A stretch of DNA of 64,000 bases from Phaeobacter sp. A36a-5a (GCF_037911135.1 NZ_JBBLYU010000001.1:1674001-1738000); one strand, 5' to 3'. Positions 52,862-63,399 are shown, counted from the stretch's first letter. Made by a program: numbers and translations. Notes: a model not told the origin generated them from the letters alone.

Positions 52862-53992
52862 TCAGAACTTCCAGCGGGCGCCTGCCATGATGGAGGAACT
52901 GTCCTGATAGCTGGTCCCAGAGGTGTCCGCATAGGAATAGTCGCGGTAGGCCACATAGGTTTCCAGGTTCAGACCGTCGAAATTCTGCACCGCTGCAACG
53001 CCCCAGGATTCAGCGCTGTCGCCACTGGTGACCATATCCGAGCCGTCATAATAATCGATGGCAAAGGAGGTCGCGCCCACGGCCAGGAAATTCGCGGTAT
53101 AGCCCAGCTTGGCAAAGGCATAATCGCCGCCGGTGTCGCGATCCCCTGCCGCAACCGCAAGCGAGACTCCGCTTGGTTCGTGCAGCGTGGCAAAGGAGGC
53201 CACGATATCGCGGGTTTTGGTGCCCGGCCCGTTTTCGTTCCAGACCGCCCCCAGCGCGCCCTGAATGGCGAAATCACCAAGATCGTCGTTATTGTACCGC
53301 ACAGCGATATCATAGGCTTCACGGTCGGAACTTGAGCGCAGGATCTCTTCGCCGTAAGAGGCCGAGACAGTAAAGCCGCTGAATTCCGGCGTATCATAGC
53401 GCACCCGGCCAAGCCGCCCGCCATCGAAGCTGCGGAAGGCCGAGCCGATGTTGACGCCTGACAGCGTACCGGTGGAGGTGCGAAACAGGAAGCCGCCAGC
53501 GGAATCCCCGATGGCAGACGTCTGAATGACACTGGTGCCGGAGAAATCGGATTCTGCCAGCCCGTCAGAGGCCATCGAACCCTGACCAAAGGAGAAGGTG
53601 CCGTAGCGCGGTGTTGCGTATTGAATATCGACCTTGCGGATCCGGGTACGGTCCCAGCTGATGTTCTGCGGACGGCCGTTCTGGTTCACCCCATCGGAGG
53701 AGCGCAGCCCAAGAGCGGTTTCGAAATTGAACCGCAGGGTGTTCTCGCCAAAGGGCTGTTCAAGCCAGAAGCCGATGCGCGAGTTGGAATTGGCGTTGTC
53801 CACCAGCGTGCTGAAATCGTCACTGCCATCGTCGAACGACTGGAACGAGGGGTTGAACTGACCATAGTAGCGGAAGCTGCCGCCGGAGCTGTTCTCGTAG
53901 GTGGGCCCGGCAAAGGCGGGAACCGCCAGCCCGGCAACAAGACCGGACATCAGGGCTGTCACCCCAAGGTGAGAGGCAATTTTGGTGTTCAT
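52862..53992 (-). CDS. Outer-membrane porin
   Basis: 376 residues: signal peptide (about 1-26, ending AVPAFA), then alternating amphipathic strands with PTYENSSGGSFRYYGQFNPS at the mature N-terminus, NSRIGFWLEQPFGENTLRFN and a terminal strand ending ARWKF. A C-terminal Phe is the BAM recognition signal. It resembles the Rhodobacter 16-stranded general porins. Start at 53992 from the signal peptide; GGAG upstream. Confidence 0.9.
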   Translation of the reverse strand: MNTKIASHLGVTALMSGLVAGLAVPAFAGPTYENSSGGSFRYYGQFNPSFQSFDDGSDDFSTLVDNANSNSRIGFWLEQPFGENTLRFNFETALGLRSSDGVNQNGRPQNISWDRTRIRKVDIQYATPRYGTFSFGQGSMASDGLAESDFSGTSVIQTSAIGDSAGGFLFRTSTGTLSGVNIGSAFRSFDGGRLGRVRYDTPEFSGFTVSASYGEEILRSSSDREAYDIAVRYNNDDLGDFAIQGALGAVWNENGPGTKTRDIVASFATLHEPSGVSLAVAAGDRDTGGDYAFAKLGYTANFLAVGATSFAIDYYDGSDMVTSGDSAESWGVAAVQNFDGLNLETYVAYRDYSYADTSGTSYQDSSSIMAGARWKF

Positions 53993-54365
53993 GAGGAGAT
54001 GCTCCAATATTGTTCAGGGCGGCTCCCTCTCCATCCCTGAGAGGCCGACCTGTCACAGGTGCTATCACGCGATTTTCTGGTGCTGCACTCTTGAAATAAG
54101 CCGCGCCGGTTCCCTTGCCAGCTGTGGGCGGAATTCTCGCTCGATTGTGATCACCCGCTGCGCGGCATCGCGCCGATCGGTCCGGAATTTCTGCGCCGCC
54201 CAGCTGCCTCAGGCTGACCAATCGGGCCGGAACATCGCTCCCCCCAGAAAACGTCGACATGTCGGTGGAATATTCAGTGAAACATGCCGTCTAACGGCAG
54301 ATTTCCACCGTTTATTAAGGGGCACTCGTTAGCTGTGGCAGATCGACAAAGCAGGTACCCAGACT
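53993..54365. promoter_or_regulatory. Divergent porin/chemoreceptor promoter region
   Basis: About 370 bp between divergent genes. No gene supported. A short T/A-rich segment at 54300-54320 precedes the chemoreceptor gene. No clear operator recognised. Confidence 0.4.
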
Positions 54366-56570
54366 ATGAGATTCAAAACTTCCATCAAGACGGCCATCTT
54401 TCTGATCGTCTTTCTGGCCAGCGCGGTCATGTTCGCGCTCATCGCCCTGTCGCGATACACCGATCAGCTGCGCACGGGGATCGAGGCTGAAGTGGTCGCC
54501 GTGGAGGGGTTTGCAAAGACCCTCGCCGAGGCCAGCAGCGATTTTCAGAACGCCCGCATTGTTGAGATGGGGTTTCGCCTGAAGCCGAGCCAGGAAGTGA
54601 TCGCCACCCAGGCTGAGACCATGGCGCATCTGCGCAACCGGCTGGAGACTGCAAGGATGCAGATCACCGAGTTGGATAACATGAGTGAGGCTGCACAGAC
54701 GCTGAGCCTGCTGGCCAGTGAAATCGCCGCCTATGAAACCGGGTTTGCCGATGTGGTCGCCAGCCAGGAGCGGTTGGGCTTTGACGAGACCGACGGGCTT
54801 CAGGGGGCGCTGCGCAGCTCTGTGCGGAGCATCGAAAAGGCATTGGAAGACACCGCAGAGCCCGAGATGAAAGTGAAGATGCTGATGATGCGGCGCCATG
54901 AGAAAGATTTCATCATGCGCCACGACACAAAATACATCGACCGGCTGAACGCCCGCGTGGATGAATTTCGTGCGTTCCCCGGCAGCTATTACAAGAACAT
55001 CTCGCAGCGGGCCCGGATCGGCAGCCTGTTGACCGCCTATCAGAACTCCTTCAACGCCTATGCCGAGGAGACCAAGGTGATCGACGGCCACTATCAGGCC
55101 CTGAATGAAATCGAAACCGCAAGCGCGCCGATCCTGGCCAAGATGAACGACCTCACCTCGGCCCGGCTGGACAGGATCCATGCCAGCGCCGCCGAGGCCA
55201 TCGCCACCGCCAATGCCAATGCAATGAAGGCAGGCTTTGGCGGGCTTGGGGTCTTTGTCGTGGTGGCATTTGCCCTTGCCATCGGGATCTCGCGTCCGCT
55301 GTCGCGGGTCAATCTGGTGCTGCAAAAGATCATGGCGGGCGATTTCTCCACACCGGCGCCGCAGTCGCGCATCAAAGAGGTCTCGACCATTGCCGCCGCC
55401 GTGGAGGACCTGCGCGCCGACAATGAGATGAAGGACAAGCTGACCCGCGAAATTGCCGAGGTCATCAGCGCCTGCGCTGCCGGAGACTTTTCCAAACGGT
55501 TGCAGATCGGGGACGCCAGCGGCTCCTTTGCGGATCTGGGCCGCGGTGTGAATGCCATCGGCGACGCGGCAGAGGGCGGCCTCGGCGATATCCGGCAGGT
55601 GCTCGACACGCTGGCGGCAGGTGACCTCACGCAGCGCATGCCCGACGGTCAGAAGGGGATTTTCAAAGAAATCGCCGATGCGGTCGACAACCTCAGCGAC
55701 AGCCTCACCAGCATGGTGCGGCAACTCTCGCACAGCAGCGAGGTGCTGAATTCCACCGCCGCAGAAATTGCGGCCGCCGCCGAGGACGCCTCGCGCCGCG
55801 GAGAAACCTCCGCCGCCTCCCTGGAAGAAACCGCCGCTGCGCTGCAGACATTGGACGACACCGTGCGCGGCACCGCCGAAGGATCGGATCAGGCCAAGGA
55901 TATCGTGCGCGACGCCTTTGCCCAGGCGCGCTCCACCAGCGAACTGGCCAGCCAGACCATCAGCGCCATGCAGCGGATCGAGGATTCGTCTGGCGCGATC
56001 GCCAAGATCACCGACCTGATCGAAGATCTTGCCTTTCAGACCAATCTGCTGGCGCTGAACGCCGGGGTCGAGGCCGCCCGCGCGGGAGAAGCAGGCCGCG
56101 GCTTTGCCGTCGTCGCCTCCGAGGTGCGCGGCCTCGCACAGCGTTCTGCGGACGCCGTGCAGGAGATCAACGCGCTGATTGAGGTCAGCACCCGCGAGGT
56201 TGCCCAGGGCGTGAAACTGGTCGATCAGACCGGCACCGCGCTGGCCTCGATCCAAAGCTCGGTCGAAGCGGTGGTCGGCAAGGTTGAGCAGATCGCCGCC
56301 ACCACGGTCGAGCAGTCCAATGGTCTGTCAGAGGTCAACACCGCCGTCGTCTCCCTGGACCAGAATGCGCAGAAGAACTCCGCCATGCTGGAGCAGACCG
56401 CCGCCGCCGGTCAGATGCTGCGCGAGGAGGCGCAGACATTGGTCCGGGCGATCTCCGGCTTTACCATCAGCCCTTCCGGCACCGGACACCGCGATGCTGA
56501 ACCCATCGCCGACAGCTGGGCGCAACCGGCCTATGACGATGAGGATATGGCCTACGCCCAATCCGCCTGA
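54366..56570 (+). CDS. Methyl-accepting chemotaxis protein with HBM sensor domain
   Basis: 734 residues: TM1 at about 9-28, a periplasmic helical-bimodular (HBM) sensor of about 250 residues with its marker [22 protein letters not shown]2 at about 287-306, HAMP and HAMP-like repeats ([43 protein letters not shown]), and the signalling hairpin tip [23 protein letters not shown] domains are known to sense organic acids. There is no obvious pentapeptide tail at the C-terminus. No chemotaxis genes adjoin it. Confidence 0.94.
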   Translation: MRFKTSIKTAIFLIVFLASAVMFALIALSRYTDQLRTGIEAEVVAVEGFAKTLAEASSDFQNARIVEMGFRLKPSQEVIATQAETMAHLRNRLETARMQITELDNMSEAAQTLSLLASEIAAYETGFADVVASQERLGFDETDGLQGALRSSVRSIEKALEDTAEPEMKVKMLMMRRHEKDFIMRHDTKYIDRLNARVDEFRAFPGSYYKNISQRARIGSLLTAYQNSFNAYAEETKVIDGHYQALNEIETASAPILAKMNDLTSARLDRIHASAAEAIATANANAMKAGFGGLGVFVVVAFALAIGISRPLSRVNLVLQKIMAGDFSTPAPQSRIKEVSTIAAAVEDLRADNEMKDKLTREIAEVISACAAGDFSKRLQIGDASGSFADLGRGVNAIGDAAEGGLGDIRQVLDTLAAGDLTQRMPDGQKGIFKEIADAVDNLSDSLTSMVRQLSHSSEVLNSTAAEIAAAAEDASRRGETSAASLEETAAALQTLDDTVRGTAEGSDQAKDIVRDAFAQARSTSELASQTISAMQRIEDSSGAIAKITDLIEDLAFQTNLLALNAGVEAARAGEAGRGFAVVASEVRGLAQRSADAVQEINALIEVSTREVAQGVKLVDQTGTALASIQSSVEAVVGKVEQIAATTVEQSNGLSEVNTAVVSLDQNAQKNSAMLEQTAAAGQMLREEAQTLVRAISGFTISPSGTGHRDAEPIADSWAQPAYDDEDMAYAQSA

Positions 56571-56691
56571 TCAGACGGTCTGACCGCACTGCCCCAGCTG
56601 GCGCGGCGGTCGGACCTGAGGCTGGCCAAGGCGTCAACGACCGGAGTCGCAGTCTGATGAGCCCAGTTCCGCCCCCTGACCTGCTGCCCCC

Positions 56692-56725
56692 TGAAACGCC
56701 CGCCAACCCGGGCGTTTCATCATAT
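56692..56725 (+). terminator. Intrinsic terminator of the chemoreceptor gene
   Basis: GAAACGCCCG-CCAACC-CGGGCGTTTC perfect 10-bp stem followed by ATCATAT; the U content is moderate. Confidence 0.7.
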
Positions 56726-56972
56726 CCGCCAAAGATATCCTCCAATGGGTCGATCCGCGCCAGTCAGGCAGCGGCGCAGGTGCCGATCAAAAACCGGCGT
56801 GGTCAGATCGAGACGACGCAGATCAGCCAGAGCCCCACGCATGGCATCCACCGCCCCGCCGATGGCGACATGGTGCTAGGCGCAGATGCCGCGAAGGGCG
56901 AAAGTCAAAGCTGGTGCCAAAGGGGTAGACCGGCCCCAATAGGCCGGGTCATCCTAGAGGATCTGTGAAAAA

Positions 56973-57057
56973 TGGTGCGGGTGGAGGGACTTGAACCCCC
57001 ACGCCTTGCGGCGCCAGAACCTAAATCTGGTGCGTCTACCAATTTCGCCACACCCGC
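56973..57057 (-). tRNA. tRNA-Leu (anticodon UAG)
   Basis: The minus strand folds as a class II tRNA: acceptor GCGGGTG pairs with CACCCGC, anticodon stem CCAGA/TCTGG encloses loop TTTAGGT with anticodon TAG, a variable arm is present, and the T-arm has GGTTCAAGTCC. CCA is encoded (56973-56975). The flanking 56726-56972 contains nothing else recognisable. Confidence 0.95.
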
Positions 57058-57169
57058 ATCCTGTCGGTGGTCACAGCCACCGTGAAGCGCTCAATAGCAA
57101 AGCTTTTTGACGGATGCAAAAGGGAAAGCGCGGTTCGGGCGCAACTTTTTCACCCGCGCCCTGCCCCGG

Positions 57170-58870
57170 CTATCCGGTTCGCCCCTCAAGCCTGCGCAAC
57201 ACGCAGGGGATCTGCTCGGGCAGATCCTCGGCAATCAGCCCGGGACCGAATTCCAGCGCGCATTCGACGTGAATATAGGCGGCGGTCTCGGACGCCTGCA
57301 TCGGGGAAAACCCGCGCGCCAGCAGCCCGGTGATGAAGCCTGCCAGCACATCGCCCGACCCGGCGGTGGCCAGCCAGGGCGCGGAGCGCTCGTAATGGGC
57401 GGAATTGACCGAGCAGCGCCCGTCCGGCGCGGCGATCACCGTATCCGGCCCCTTGAACAGCACCACGCAGCCCGCGCGTCTGGCCGCCTCACGGGTGGCG
57501 TCGACCTTGGAATAGGCGGGACCGGAGGTGGCGGGTGCTGCCAGTTTTTCTGCGATATCCGGGAACAGCCGGGCAAACTCGCCGCCATGGGGCGTGATCA
57601 CGCAGGTGTCGTGCAGGGCCTCAAACAGGACGTCGGGTTTCAGCTCGAACCGGGTCAGCGCATCAGCATCCAGAACAGTGGCGCGTTTTTCCTTCAGCAC
57701 CGCCATGACCACAGCCTGGGTGTCGGCCCCGCGCCCCAATCCGGGGCCAAGGCAGACCGCATTGAACCGCTTGTCCTCCAGAAGCTCGCTGACCCCATGC
57801 GCGCCGTCGATCTGCCGCAGCATGATCGCCGTCAGCTGACTGGCATTTTCCATCGTCGCCGATCGCGGCGAGCCGACGGTCACCAGCCCTGCCCCGATGC
57901 GAAGCGCTCCGCGGGCGGCAAGACGCGCGGCACCGGTCCGGCCATGTCCGCCGGAGAGGATGAGGGCGTGGCCGTGGGTGTATTTGTGATGACCGCTTCG
58001 CTTCGACATTATCTGTGGCGCAACCGAGGTCACGACGCCGCCAGTTGCGGCACCTTGCCCTGTTTTCAGGCCGATGCTTTTGACCACAACCCTGCCTGAC
58101 TGCTCGGGTCCATCTGCCAGGACATGCGCCAACTTCCGGCTGTGAAAGGTCACTGTGAGATCAGCGCGGATTGCCTCAAATTCCCGTGCCGGTTCCTTAC
58201 TACGCAGCAGTTTTCCAGAGTCCGTGCACGCCCCGCTGGGTAGGTCAATTGAGACCACGCGGGGCGCCGGGAAAGCACCCGTTCTGGAGCTTTCTGACAG
58301 ACGCCACTCGGTTATCTCGGTTAGCCAGCCAAACGAATTGAACGTCTCGACCGGCCGCGTAAGTCCAGTTCCAAACAGCGCATCAACAAGAAGAGTGTTT
58401 TCCCGGTGCTTTGCAGGATCCAGTGCAAATGCGCCACTCCCAGTGTCGACATATGGAACGACTGCTCCCAGCTCCCGCCACCGCTCATAATTCACCTTCG
58501 CATCCGTCGGCAGCTTGTCCGGGTCTCCATAAAGGAACACCTCCACCTCCCAGCCGCGCTGCTTCAACAGTCGCGCCACAACAAAACCGTCGCCGCCATT
58601 GTTGCCCGGCCCGCAGAGTACCACGGCACGGTAGGGTCCTTCGGCACCGTTCTTCTGGCCAGAAATATCCCGGGGGGAGGCCGCAGGCCGGGGGGCAGCG
58701 CCCCCCATTTGGCTAGCCGCAGGCCCCGCCAGCTCCGGCCATTCCTCGAAAATGGCCTCGACCACGCCCCGCCCTGCCCGCTCCATCAGCTCCAGACCGG
58801 TGACCTCGCCAGAGCAGATGGCGGCCTGTTCAATGGCGCGCATCTGGGCAGCGGTCAGCAATTCGCTCAT
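57170..58870 (-). CDS. nnr: Bifunctional NAD(P)H-hydrate epimerase/dehydratase
   Basis: 566 residues: N-terminal YjeF/NnrE epimerase (1-225; VVLCGPGNNGGDGFVVARLL; FGTGLTRPV; SIDLPSG) and C-terminal NnrD ADP-dependent dehydratase (from about 245; LILSGGHGRTGAARLAARGA; VITPHGGEFARLFPDIAEKL; TAGSGDVLAGFITGLLARGF). It repairs hydrated NAD(P)H. Residues about 49-78 (ASQMGGAAPRPAASPRDISG) interrupt the epimerase fold just before PYRAVVLCGPG. This insert is encoded by a G/C-rich palindromic element (58651-58706). The region 58020-58500 is less GC-rich than its flanks. GAGAGG is 8 nt upstream of the ATG. Confidence 0.92.
   Translation of the reverse strand: MSELLTAAQMRAIEQAAICSGEVTGLELMERAGRGVVEAIFEEWPELAGPAASQMGGAAPRPAASPRDISGQKNGAEGPYRAVVLCGPGNNGGDGFVVARLLKQRGWEVEVFLYGDPDKLPTDAKVNYERWRELGAVVPYVDTGSGAFALDPAKHRENTLLVDALFGTGLTRPVETFNSFGWLTEITEWRLSESSRTGAFPAPRVVSIDLPSGACTDSGKLLRSKEPAREFEAIRADLTVTFHSRKLAHVLADGPEQSGRVVVKSIGLKTGQGAATGGVVTSVAPQIMSKRSGHHKYTHGHALILSGGHGRTGAARLAARGALRIGAGLVTVGSPRSATMENASQLTAIMLRQIDGAHGVSELLEDKRFNAVCLGPGLGRGADTQAVVMAVLKEKRATVLDADALTRFELKPDVLFEALHDTCVITPHGGEFARLFPDIAEKLAAPATSGPAYSKVDATREAARRAGCVVLFKGPDTVIAAPDGRCSVNSAHYERSAPWLATAGSGDVLAGFITGLLARGFSPMQASETAAYIHVECALEFGPGLIAEDLPEQIPCVLRRLEGRTG
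58651..58706. repeat. G/C-rich palindromic repeat element inside nnr
   Basis: CTTCTGGCCAGAAATATCCC is followed by a run GGGGGGAGGCCGCAGGCCGG and then GGGGGGCAGCGCCCCCC, a set of nested palindromes. It resembles the extragenic elements common between genes of roseobacters, but here it lies within the coding region and keeps the frame. Confidence 0.55.
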
Positions 58871-58939
58871 TCCTTTGACCTCTCGATTGGGGCAGCAAAC
58901 GGTGACGCGGATTCAGAACTGCGCATAAAACGGGCGCAC

Positions 58940-58956
58940 TGCCTAATTTTTAGGCA
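58940..58956. promoter_or_regulatory. NtrC-like site upstream of glnB
   Basis: TGCCTAA-TTT-TTAGGCA is a perfect dyad with 7-bp arms and fits the TGC-N11-GCA NtrC pattern. It lies 109 bp upstream of the glnB start, in the divergent nnr/glnB intergenic region. Confidence 0.6.
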
Positions 58957-59032
58957 CATCCGATGAAATCCTGCGCAGTTTCGCCGCAGCGCTTGCAGCT
59001 CTTGTTGTCGCGGCTCAGTAGAAGTGATCTGA

Positions 59033-59404
<372 letters not shown>

Positions 59405-59496
59405 GCCTGACCACATAATACTCGGCTGTCCCTGTCGCCGCGCGGCAGGCCAGCCCGGACACTCTCAAGACAAAAAGATCAGAAGGACCATTGGAA

Positions 59497-60903
59497 ATGA
59501 GCGCAGACGCAGTTCTGAAGATGATCAAAGACGAAGATGCCGCCTATGTCGACATCCGTTTCACCGATGTGCGGGGCAAGCTCCAGCACGTGACCGTGGA
59601 CGTCGACCTGGTGGATGAAGATTTCCTCGAAGAGGGCTTCATGTTCGATGGCTCCTCCATCGCCGGCTGGAAGTCGATCGAAAACTCCGACATGAAACTG
59701 ATCCTCGACACCAGCTCGGCCTATGTCGATCCGTTCTATGCCGAAAAGACCATCTGCATCCATTGCTCCGTGGTTGAGCCCGATACCGGCGAAGCCTACC
59801 CCCGCGATCCGCGCGGCACCGCGCAGAAGGCAGAGGCCTATCTGAAATCCTCCGGCATCGGCGATGTGGCCTATATGGGCCCCGAGGCAGAATTCTTCCT
59901 GTTTGATGATGTGCGCTTCTCCAACACCATCAACAAAGTCTCCTTCGAGGTCGACGCCACCGACGCCTCCTGGAACACCGATACCGAATATGAAATGGGC
60001 AACATGGGCCACCGTCCGGGTCTGAAGGGCGGCTATTTCCCGGTGAACCCGATCGACGAAGCCCAGGACCTGCGCTCCGAAATGCTCTCGACCATGAAGC
60101 GTCTGGGCATGAAGGTGGACAAGCACCATCACGAGGTGGCCTCGTGCCAGCACGAGCTGGGCCTGATCTTTGACAGCCTGACCAAACAGGCCGACGAGCT
60201 GCAGAAATACAAATATGTGATCCACAACGTGGCACATGCCTACGGCAAATCCGCAACCTTCATGCCGAAGCCGATCTATGGCGACAACGGCACCGGCATG
60301 CATGTGAACATGTCGATCTGGAAGGACGGCAAGCCGCTGTTCGCGGGCGACAAATATGCCGATCTCAGCCAGGAAGCGCTGTATTTCATTGGTGGCATCC
60401 TGAAGCACGCCAAGACCCTGAACGCCTTCACCAATCCCTCGACCAACTCCTACAAGCGCCTGATCCCCGGCTTTGAGGCCCCGGTTCTGCGCGCCTATTC
60501 CGCCCGCAACCGCTCCGGCTGCGTGCGGATCCCATGGACCGAGAGCCCGAAGGCCAAGCGCGTCGAAGCCCGTTTCCCAGATCCGGCCGCAAACCCCTAC
60601 CTGGCCTTCTCCGCCCTGCTGATGGCCGGCCTTGACGGGATCAAGAACAAGATTGATCCGGGCGAAGCCATGGACAAGAACCTCTACGACCTGCCCGCAG
60701 AAGAGCTGGCCGGCATCCCCACCGTCTGCGGCAGCCTGCGCGAAGCGCTGGAATCGCTGGCGGCCGACCATGACTTCCTGTTGCAGGGCGACGTGTTCAC
60801 CAAGGACCAGATCGAAGGCTATATCGCCCTCAAGATGGAAGAGGTGGAAACCTACGAACACACCCCGCATCCGGTGGAATACGGCATGTACTACAGCTGC
60901 TGA
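59497..60903 (+). CDS. glnA: Glutamine synthetase type I
   Basis: 468 residues: [10 protein letters not shown] (about 49), [10 protein letters not shown], metal ligands in [16 protein letters not shown], and [17 protein letters not shown]. The adenylylation Tyr lies in [10 protein letters not shown], about residue 397. It makes glutamine from glutamate and ammonium. Start ATG 59497 (AGAAGGA upstream) is used rather than the TTG two codons earlier. glnBA operon under the NtrC-like site. Confidence 0.97.
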   Translation: MSADAVLKMIKDEDAAYVDIRFTDVRGKLQHVTVDVDLVDEDFLEEGFMFDGSSIAGWKSIENSDMKLILDTSSAYVDPFYAEKTICIHCSVVEPDTGEAYPRDPRGTAQKAEAYLKSSGIGDVAYMGPEAEFFLFDDVRFSNTINKVSFEVDATDASWNTDTEYEMGNMGHRPGLKGGYFPVNPIDEAQDLRSEMLSTMKRLGMKVDKHHHEVASCQHELGLIFDSLTKQADELQKYKYVIHNVAHAYGKSATFMPKPIYGDNGTGMHVNMSIWKDGKPLFAGDKYADLSQEALYFIGGILKHAKTLNAFTNPSTNSYKRLIPGFEAPVLRAYSARNRSGCVRIPWTESPKAKRVEARFPDPAANPYLAFSALLMAGLDGIKNKIDPGEAMDKNLYDLPAEELAGIPTVCGSLREALESLAADHDFLLQGDVFTKDQIEGYIALKMEEVETYEHTPHPVEYGMYYSC

Positions 60904-60925
60904 TCCCCGATCACGCAGGCTGACT

Positions 60926-60954
60926 GGGCGCTCCCTTCGGGGGGCGCCTTTTTC
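60926..60954 (+). terminator. Intrinsic terminator of glnBA
   Basis: GGGCGCTCCC-TTCG-GGGGGCGCC followed by TTTTT, about 20 bp after the glnA stop. Confidence 0.9.
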
Positions 60955-61109
60955 ATATGCGCCGCAGCAGCTCAGCTCGCCGTCGTCCTCGTCAGATGTG
61001 GGTGGCTACGGCATATGATCATGGCGCTTCGCCGACGCGATATTGCGTGCAGATCCAACGGGGCGACTTTTGATTTGACATCCCCCCGCCGCTCGGTCTC
61101 CATCGCCGC

Positions 61110-61280
61110 ATGATCCTTGCTGTTCTACTGCCCATCGCCATGCCGATCGTGGCGCTCATCTGCCTTTTTGCGGCCTACCGGCCAAATCGCATCTCACGCG
61201 CGCTGCTGGCGGCGACGGGCTGGGCTTTGCTCGCGCTGACCGGGTGGTATGTTGCCCGTTTCATACTTGGCCTTGCTTAG
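61110..61280 (+). CDS. Small membrane protein (56 aa), unrecognised
   Basis: Reads MILAVLLPIAMPIVALICLF, then AAYRPNRISRALLAATGWAL and LALTGWYVARFILGLA. Two hydrophobic helices flank a short basic loop. No clear Shine-Dalgarno (CGCCGC upstream). The composition is far from random frame, so it may be a real small inner-membrane protein. Confidence 0.45.
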   Translation: MILAVLLPIAMPIVALICLFAAYRPNRISRALLAATGWALLALTGWYVARFILGLA

Positions 61281-61610
61281 CGGCGGCCCGCGTCATACCG
61301 GATTCCGGCCACCCCCGCCGCTGACACGCTCCCCTTACGTCAACTGATCGGAAACACTGCAAGTGATTGGCGGCGATTGGCAATCGCTGCGGCATCAATG
61401 TGACCATTCCCCGCCCATGTTTCGCCCCATTCGTCGCGTGACAGCAGGTTGACTGGCAAGAAATATCAACATTTTCAAAATGATAGCTAGAGTCACCGAC
61501 GCATTCAAATAACCTAAGGATTATTTTACCAATCGCCTGTCGTCGCCTCACTTTCCACCATTTCAAATTTTAACTTAATTGTTGAAACATCTGAGCGGAG
61601 GATCCCGACG
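61281..61610. other. A/T-rich promoter region of the 61611 gene
   Basis: About 330 bp without a gene; the last 150 bp (61460-61600) are strikingly A/T-rich for this genome. No palindrome or terminator stands out. Confidence 0.4.
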
Positions 61611-62612
61611 GTGACACAGTCAGTTCAGTACAAAGGCAAGCTCGGCTTTGAGGCCCGACACCCGGAGGCCTTGTCCAGCAGCTCGGCCTCGGTGGTCGAT
61701 ACGCTGGAGGAATATGGTCACGCCGTGCGGCAGTTCCGATCCCGCAGCCCCAATCTGATCCTGCTTGAGTGCGATCATTATCGCATTGAACTGCGCTATC
61801 TGCGCCATCCGATCAAGCCGACGCGGGCCAACAGCGCCGATGCGGACTGCACCGAGACGCGGCTGCGCAGCGCGCTGAATGTGACGCTTACCCCGAACCA
61901 TCCTGACCATTGCGACGCCGAGCTGAGCGAGCTGCTGCTGGCGGTGGTCCTGCGCCGCCTGACAGAAGAGCTTGAGGTGGCGACGGTGGATTGGCTGGAC
62001 ACCCCCGTCACGCTGACCCGGGCGGCCTTTCTTGGTGCGTTTTCGGACGCTTCAGAGGTCGAAACACCCTCCGAGGCGGCTATGCCCACCCCGCTAGACG
62101 GGTCAGCAGACGGGACTGCAACCGTACCGCCGGAGGTGTTGCTGACCGTATCACCAGTGACCGCGCCGACAGACGCTGCGGCTGACACCTCCGCCGTTAT
62201 TGCGCCGCAGATCGCTGCGCCGGACGCGTCGCAATCCGCAGCCGATCCCAAACAACGACCCCAGGGACGGCTACGCGGCCGGGCCTGTTTCGAGCCGGTC
62301 GATGTCACCGCTGCACAGCTTGCCGAACATTGCGCGGCCATGCTCGACTCATCGGAACTCCGCGCCACCGGTCGCCACGCCATCGAGGCGCGTAACAGGG
62401 CGCGGGCACGCACCAAGGCCATCCTGCAACATCCGCGGGCTGCCCACTACGACATGGCCCGGATCGGTGGTCTGCTGGCGGCTGTGCCGCCGCGTATGCT
62501 CTCGGCGGTGGCCCATATTCTGCACAGCCCGCAGCTGCGCGGCCATCTGCATATCATCTGTGGCGCAACTGCGCTGCTGGCCCTGCAAAGCTCGGCTGCC
62601 ATCGCCTTCTAG
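61611..62612 (+). CDS. Uncharacterised protein with Thr/Pro/Ala-rich linker
   Basis: 333 residues from GTG 61611, with GCGGAGG 9 nt upstream. The N-domain (about 1-135; VVDTLEEYGHAVRQFRSRSP; LILLECDHYRIELRYLRH; LLLAVVLRRLTEELEVATVD) looks globular alpha/beta. A disordered linker rich in Thr, Pro, Ala and Asp spans about 140-225. The C-domain (HCAAMLDSSELRATGRHAIE; MLSAVAHILHSPQLRGHLHI) ends in a hydrophobic stretch. I recognise no family. Confidence 0.7.
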   Translation: MTQSVQYKGKLGFEARHPEALSSSSASVVDTLEEYGHAVRQFRSRSPNLILLECDHYRIELRYLRHPIKPTRANSADADCTETRLRSALNVTLTPNHPDHCDAELSELLLAVVLRRLTEELEVATVDWLDTPVTLTRAAFLGAFSDASEVETPSEAAMPTPLDGSADGTATVPPEVLLTVSPVTAPTDAAADTSAVIAPQIAAPDASQSAADPKQRPQGRLRGRACFEPVDVTAAQLAEHCAAMLDSSELRATGRHAIEARNRARARTKAILQHPRAAHYDMARIGGLLAAVPPRMLSAVAHILHSPQLRGHLHIICGATALLALQSSAAIAF

Positions 62613-62625
62613 AGCCGCACCCGCT

Positions 62626-63399
62626 CTAGGCCGATGCAGCCGGTGCCCCCCATTGGGCCAAGACATCCGCACGGGCCAGCACGCTCGTGTGGATGCTGAA
62701 AACAACCGCGCGACTGCGCGGCAGCCGCAGGATCGTCTGCCGTTCGCTGCGCAGATACCCGGCGTCATCCGCCGCCGGACGTGGACGATCCCCGCTGACC
62801 CGGCGCGGCTGATGCAATGTGGGATCGGCGTACCACAGCGCATTGAACCGCCACATCGGGCGACCCTGCTGGACCCCGTCAAACAGCCGCTGCACCCGCG
62901 CCGCAATGCCCGCATCATAGCTGTCGACAGGCGCATGGATGGCGATCAGCGGACGCAGGTATTTCTCCGCCAAGGTCCAGTTCGCCGGGAAGCACAGCAC
63001 CGCCCCGGTCAGCACATGCTCATCCGCCCCCTGCGGTTTTTCCAGAATGCAGAAATCCTGCTGCGCGATCCGCCCCAGCGTGCCGAGGGGATCCTCCCAG
63101 TCCAGCTGCACCTGCACCCCGTCAGGCCGGAGCACATGGCCTGGCCGAGACGGCGCCGCCTCCGGGTAGAGCTGCGCCAGAACCGCCTCCAGCAACTCGC
63201 AGGCAGCGGGCATCGCCCCCGGCCCGCATTGCAGAACCGCCGCCCGCTGAGTTGTCAGCAGCCGCTCGCGCTCCGTCATCTGCGCGGCGAAGGCGGCATC
63301 GAAATAGAGCCAGTCTTCTGGCGCCAGCGGCTGGATGCCGGGCAGCTTGCGCTCTTCCAGGGGATTATACGGCAGGCGGGTTTGCAGAATCTCATTCAT
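62626..63399 (-). CDS. HODM/DUF3445-family haem-dependent oxidative N-demethylase-like protein
   Basis: 257 residues: NPLEERKLPGIQPLAPEDWL at the N-terminus, VLTGAVLCFPANWTLAEKYL in the middle, HAPVDSYDAGIAARVQRLFD, and RFNALWYADPTLHQPR. This is the DUF3445 family (PF11927), whose members include the alpha subunit of haem-dependent oxidative N-demethylase. ATG 63399 with AAGG upstream is preferred over a longer frame. It is divergent from dddP. Substrate unknown; methylated amines are plausible in this marine setting. Confidence 0.85.
   Translation of the reverse strand: MNEILQTRLPYNPLEERKLPGIQPLAPEDWLYFDAAFAAQMTERERLLTTQRAAVLQCGPGAMPAACELLEAVLAQLYPEAAPSRPGHVLRPDGVQVQLDWEDPLGTLGRIAQQDFCILEKPQGADEHVLTGAVLCFPANWTLAEKYLRPLIAIHAPVDSYDAGIAARVQRLFDGVQQGRPMWRFNALWYADPTLHQPRRVSGDRPRPAADDAGYLRSERQTILRLPRSRAVVFSIHTSVLARADVLAQWGAPAASA

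Noticed and set aside
51237-52907. A 556-codon plus-strand frame over trigger factor
   Set aside because: Antisense shadow of tig with no ribosome site.
54315-56255. A 646-codon open frame antisense to the chemoreceptor gene
   Set aside because: Composition-driven shadow frame; the sense strand encodes a complete, well-conserved receptor.
56657-56968. 103-codon frame between the chemoreceptor and the tRNA
   Set aside because: It contains the terminator hairpin and has random composition.
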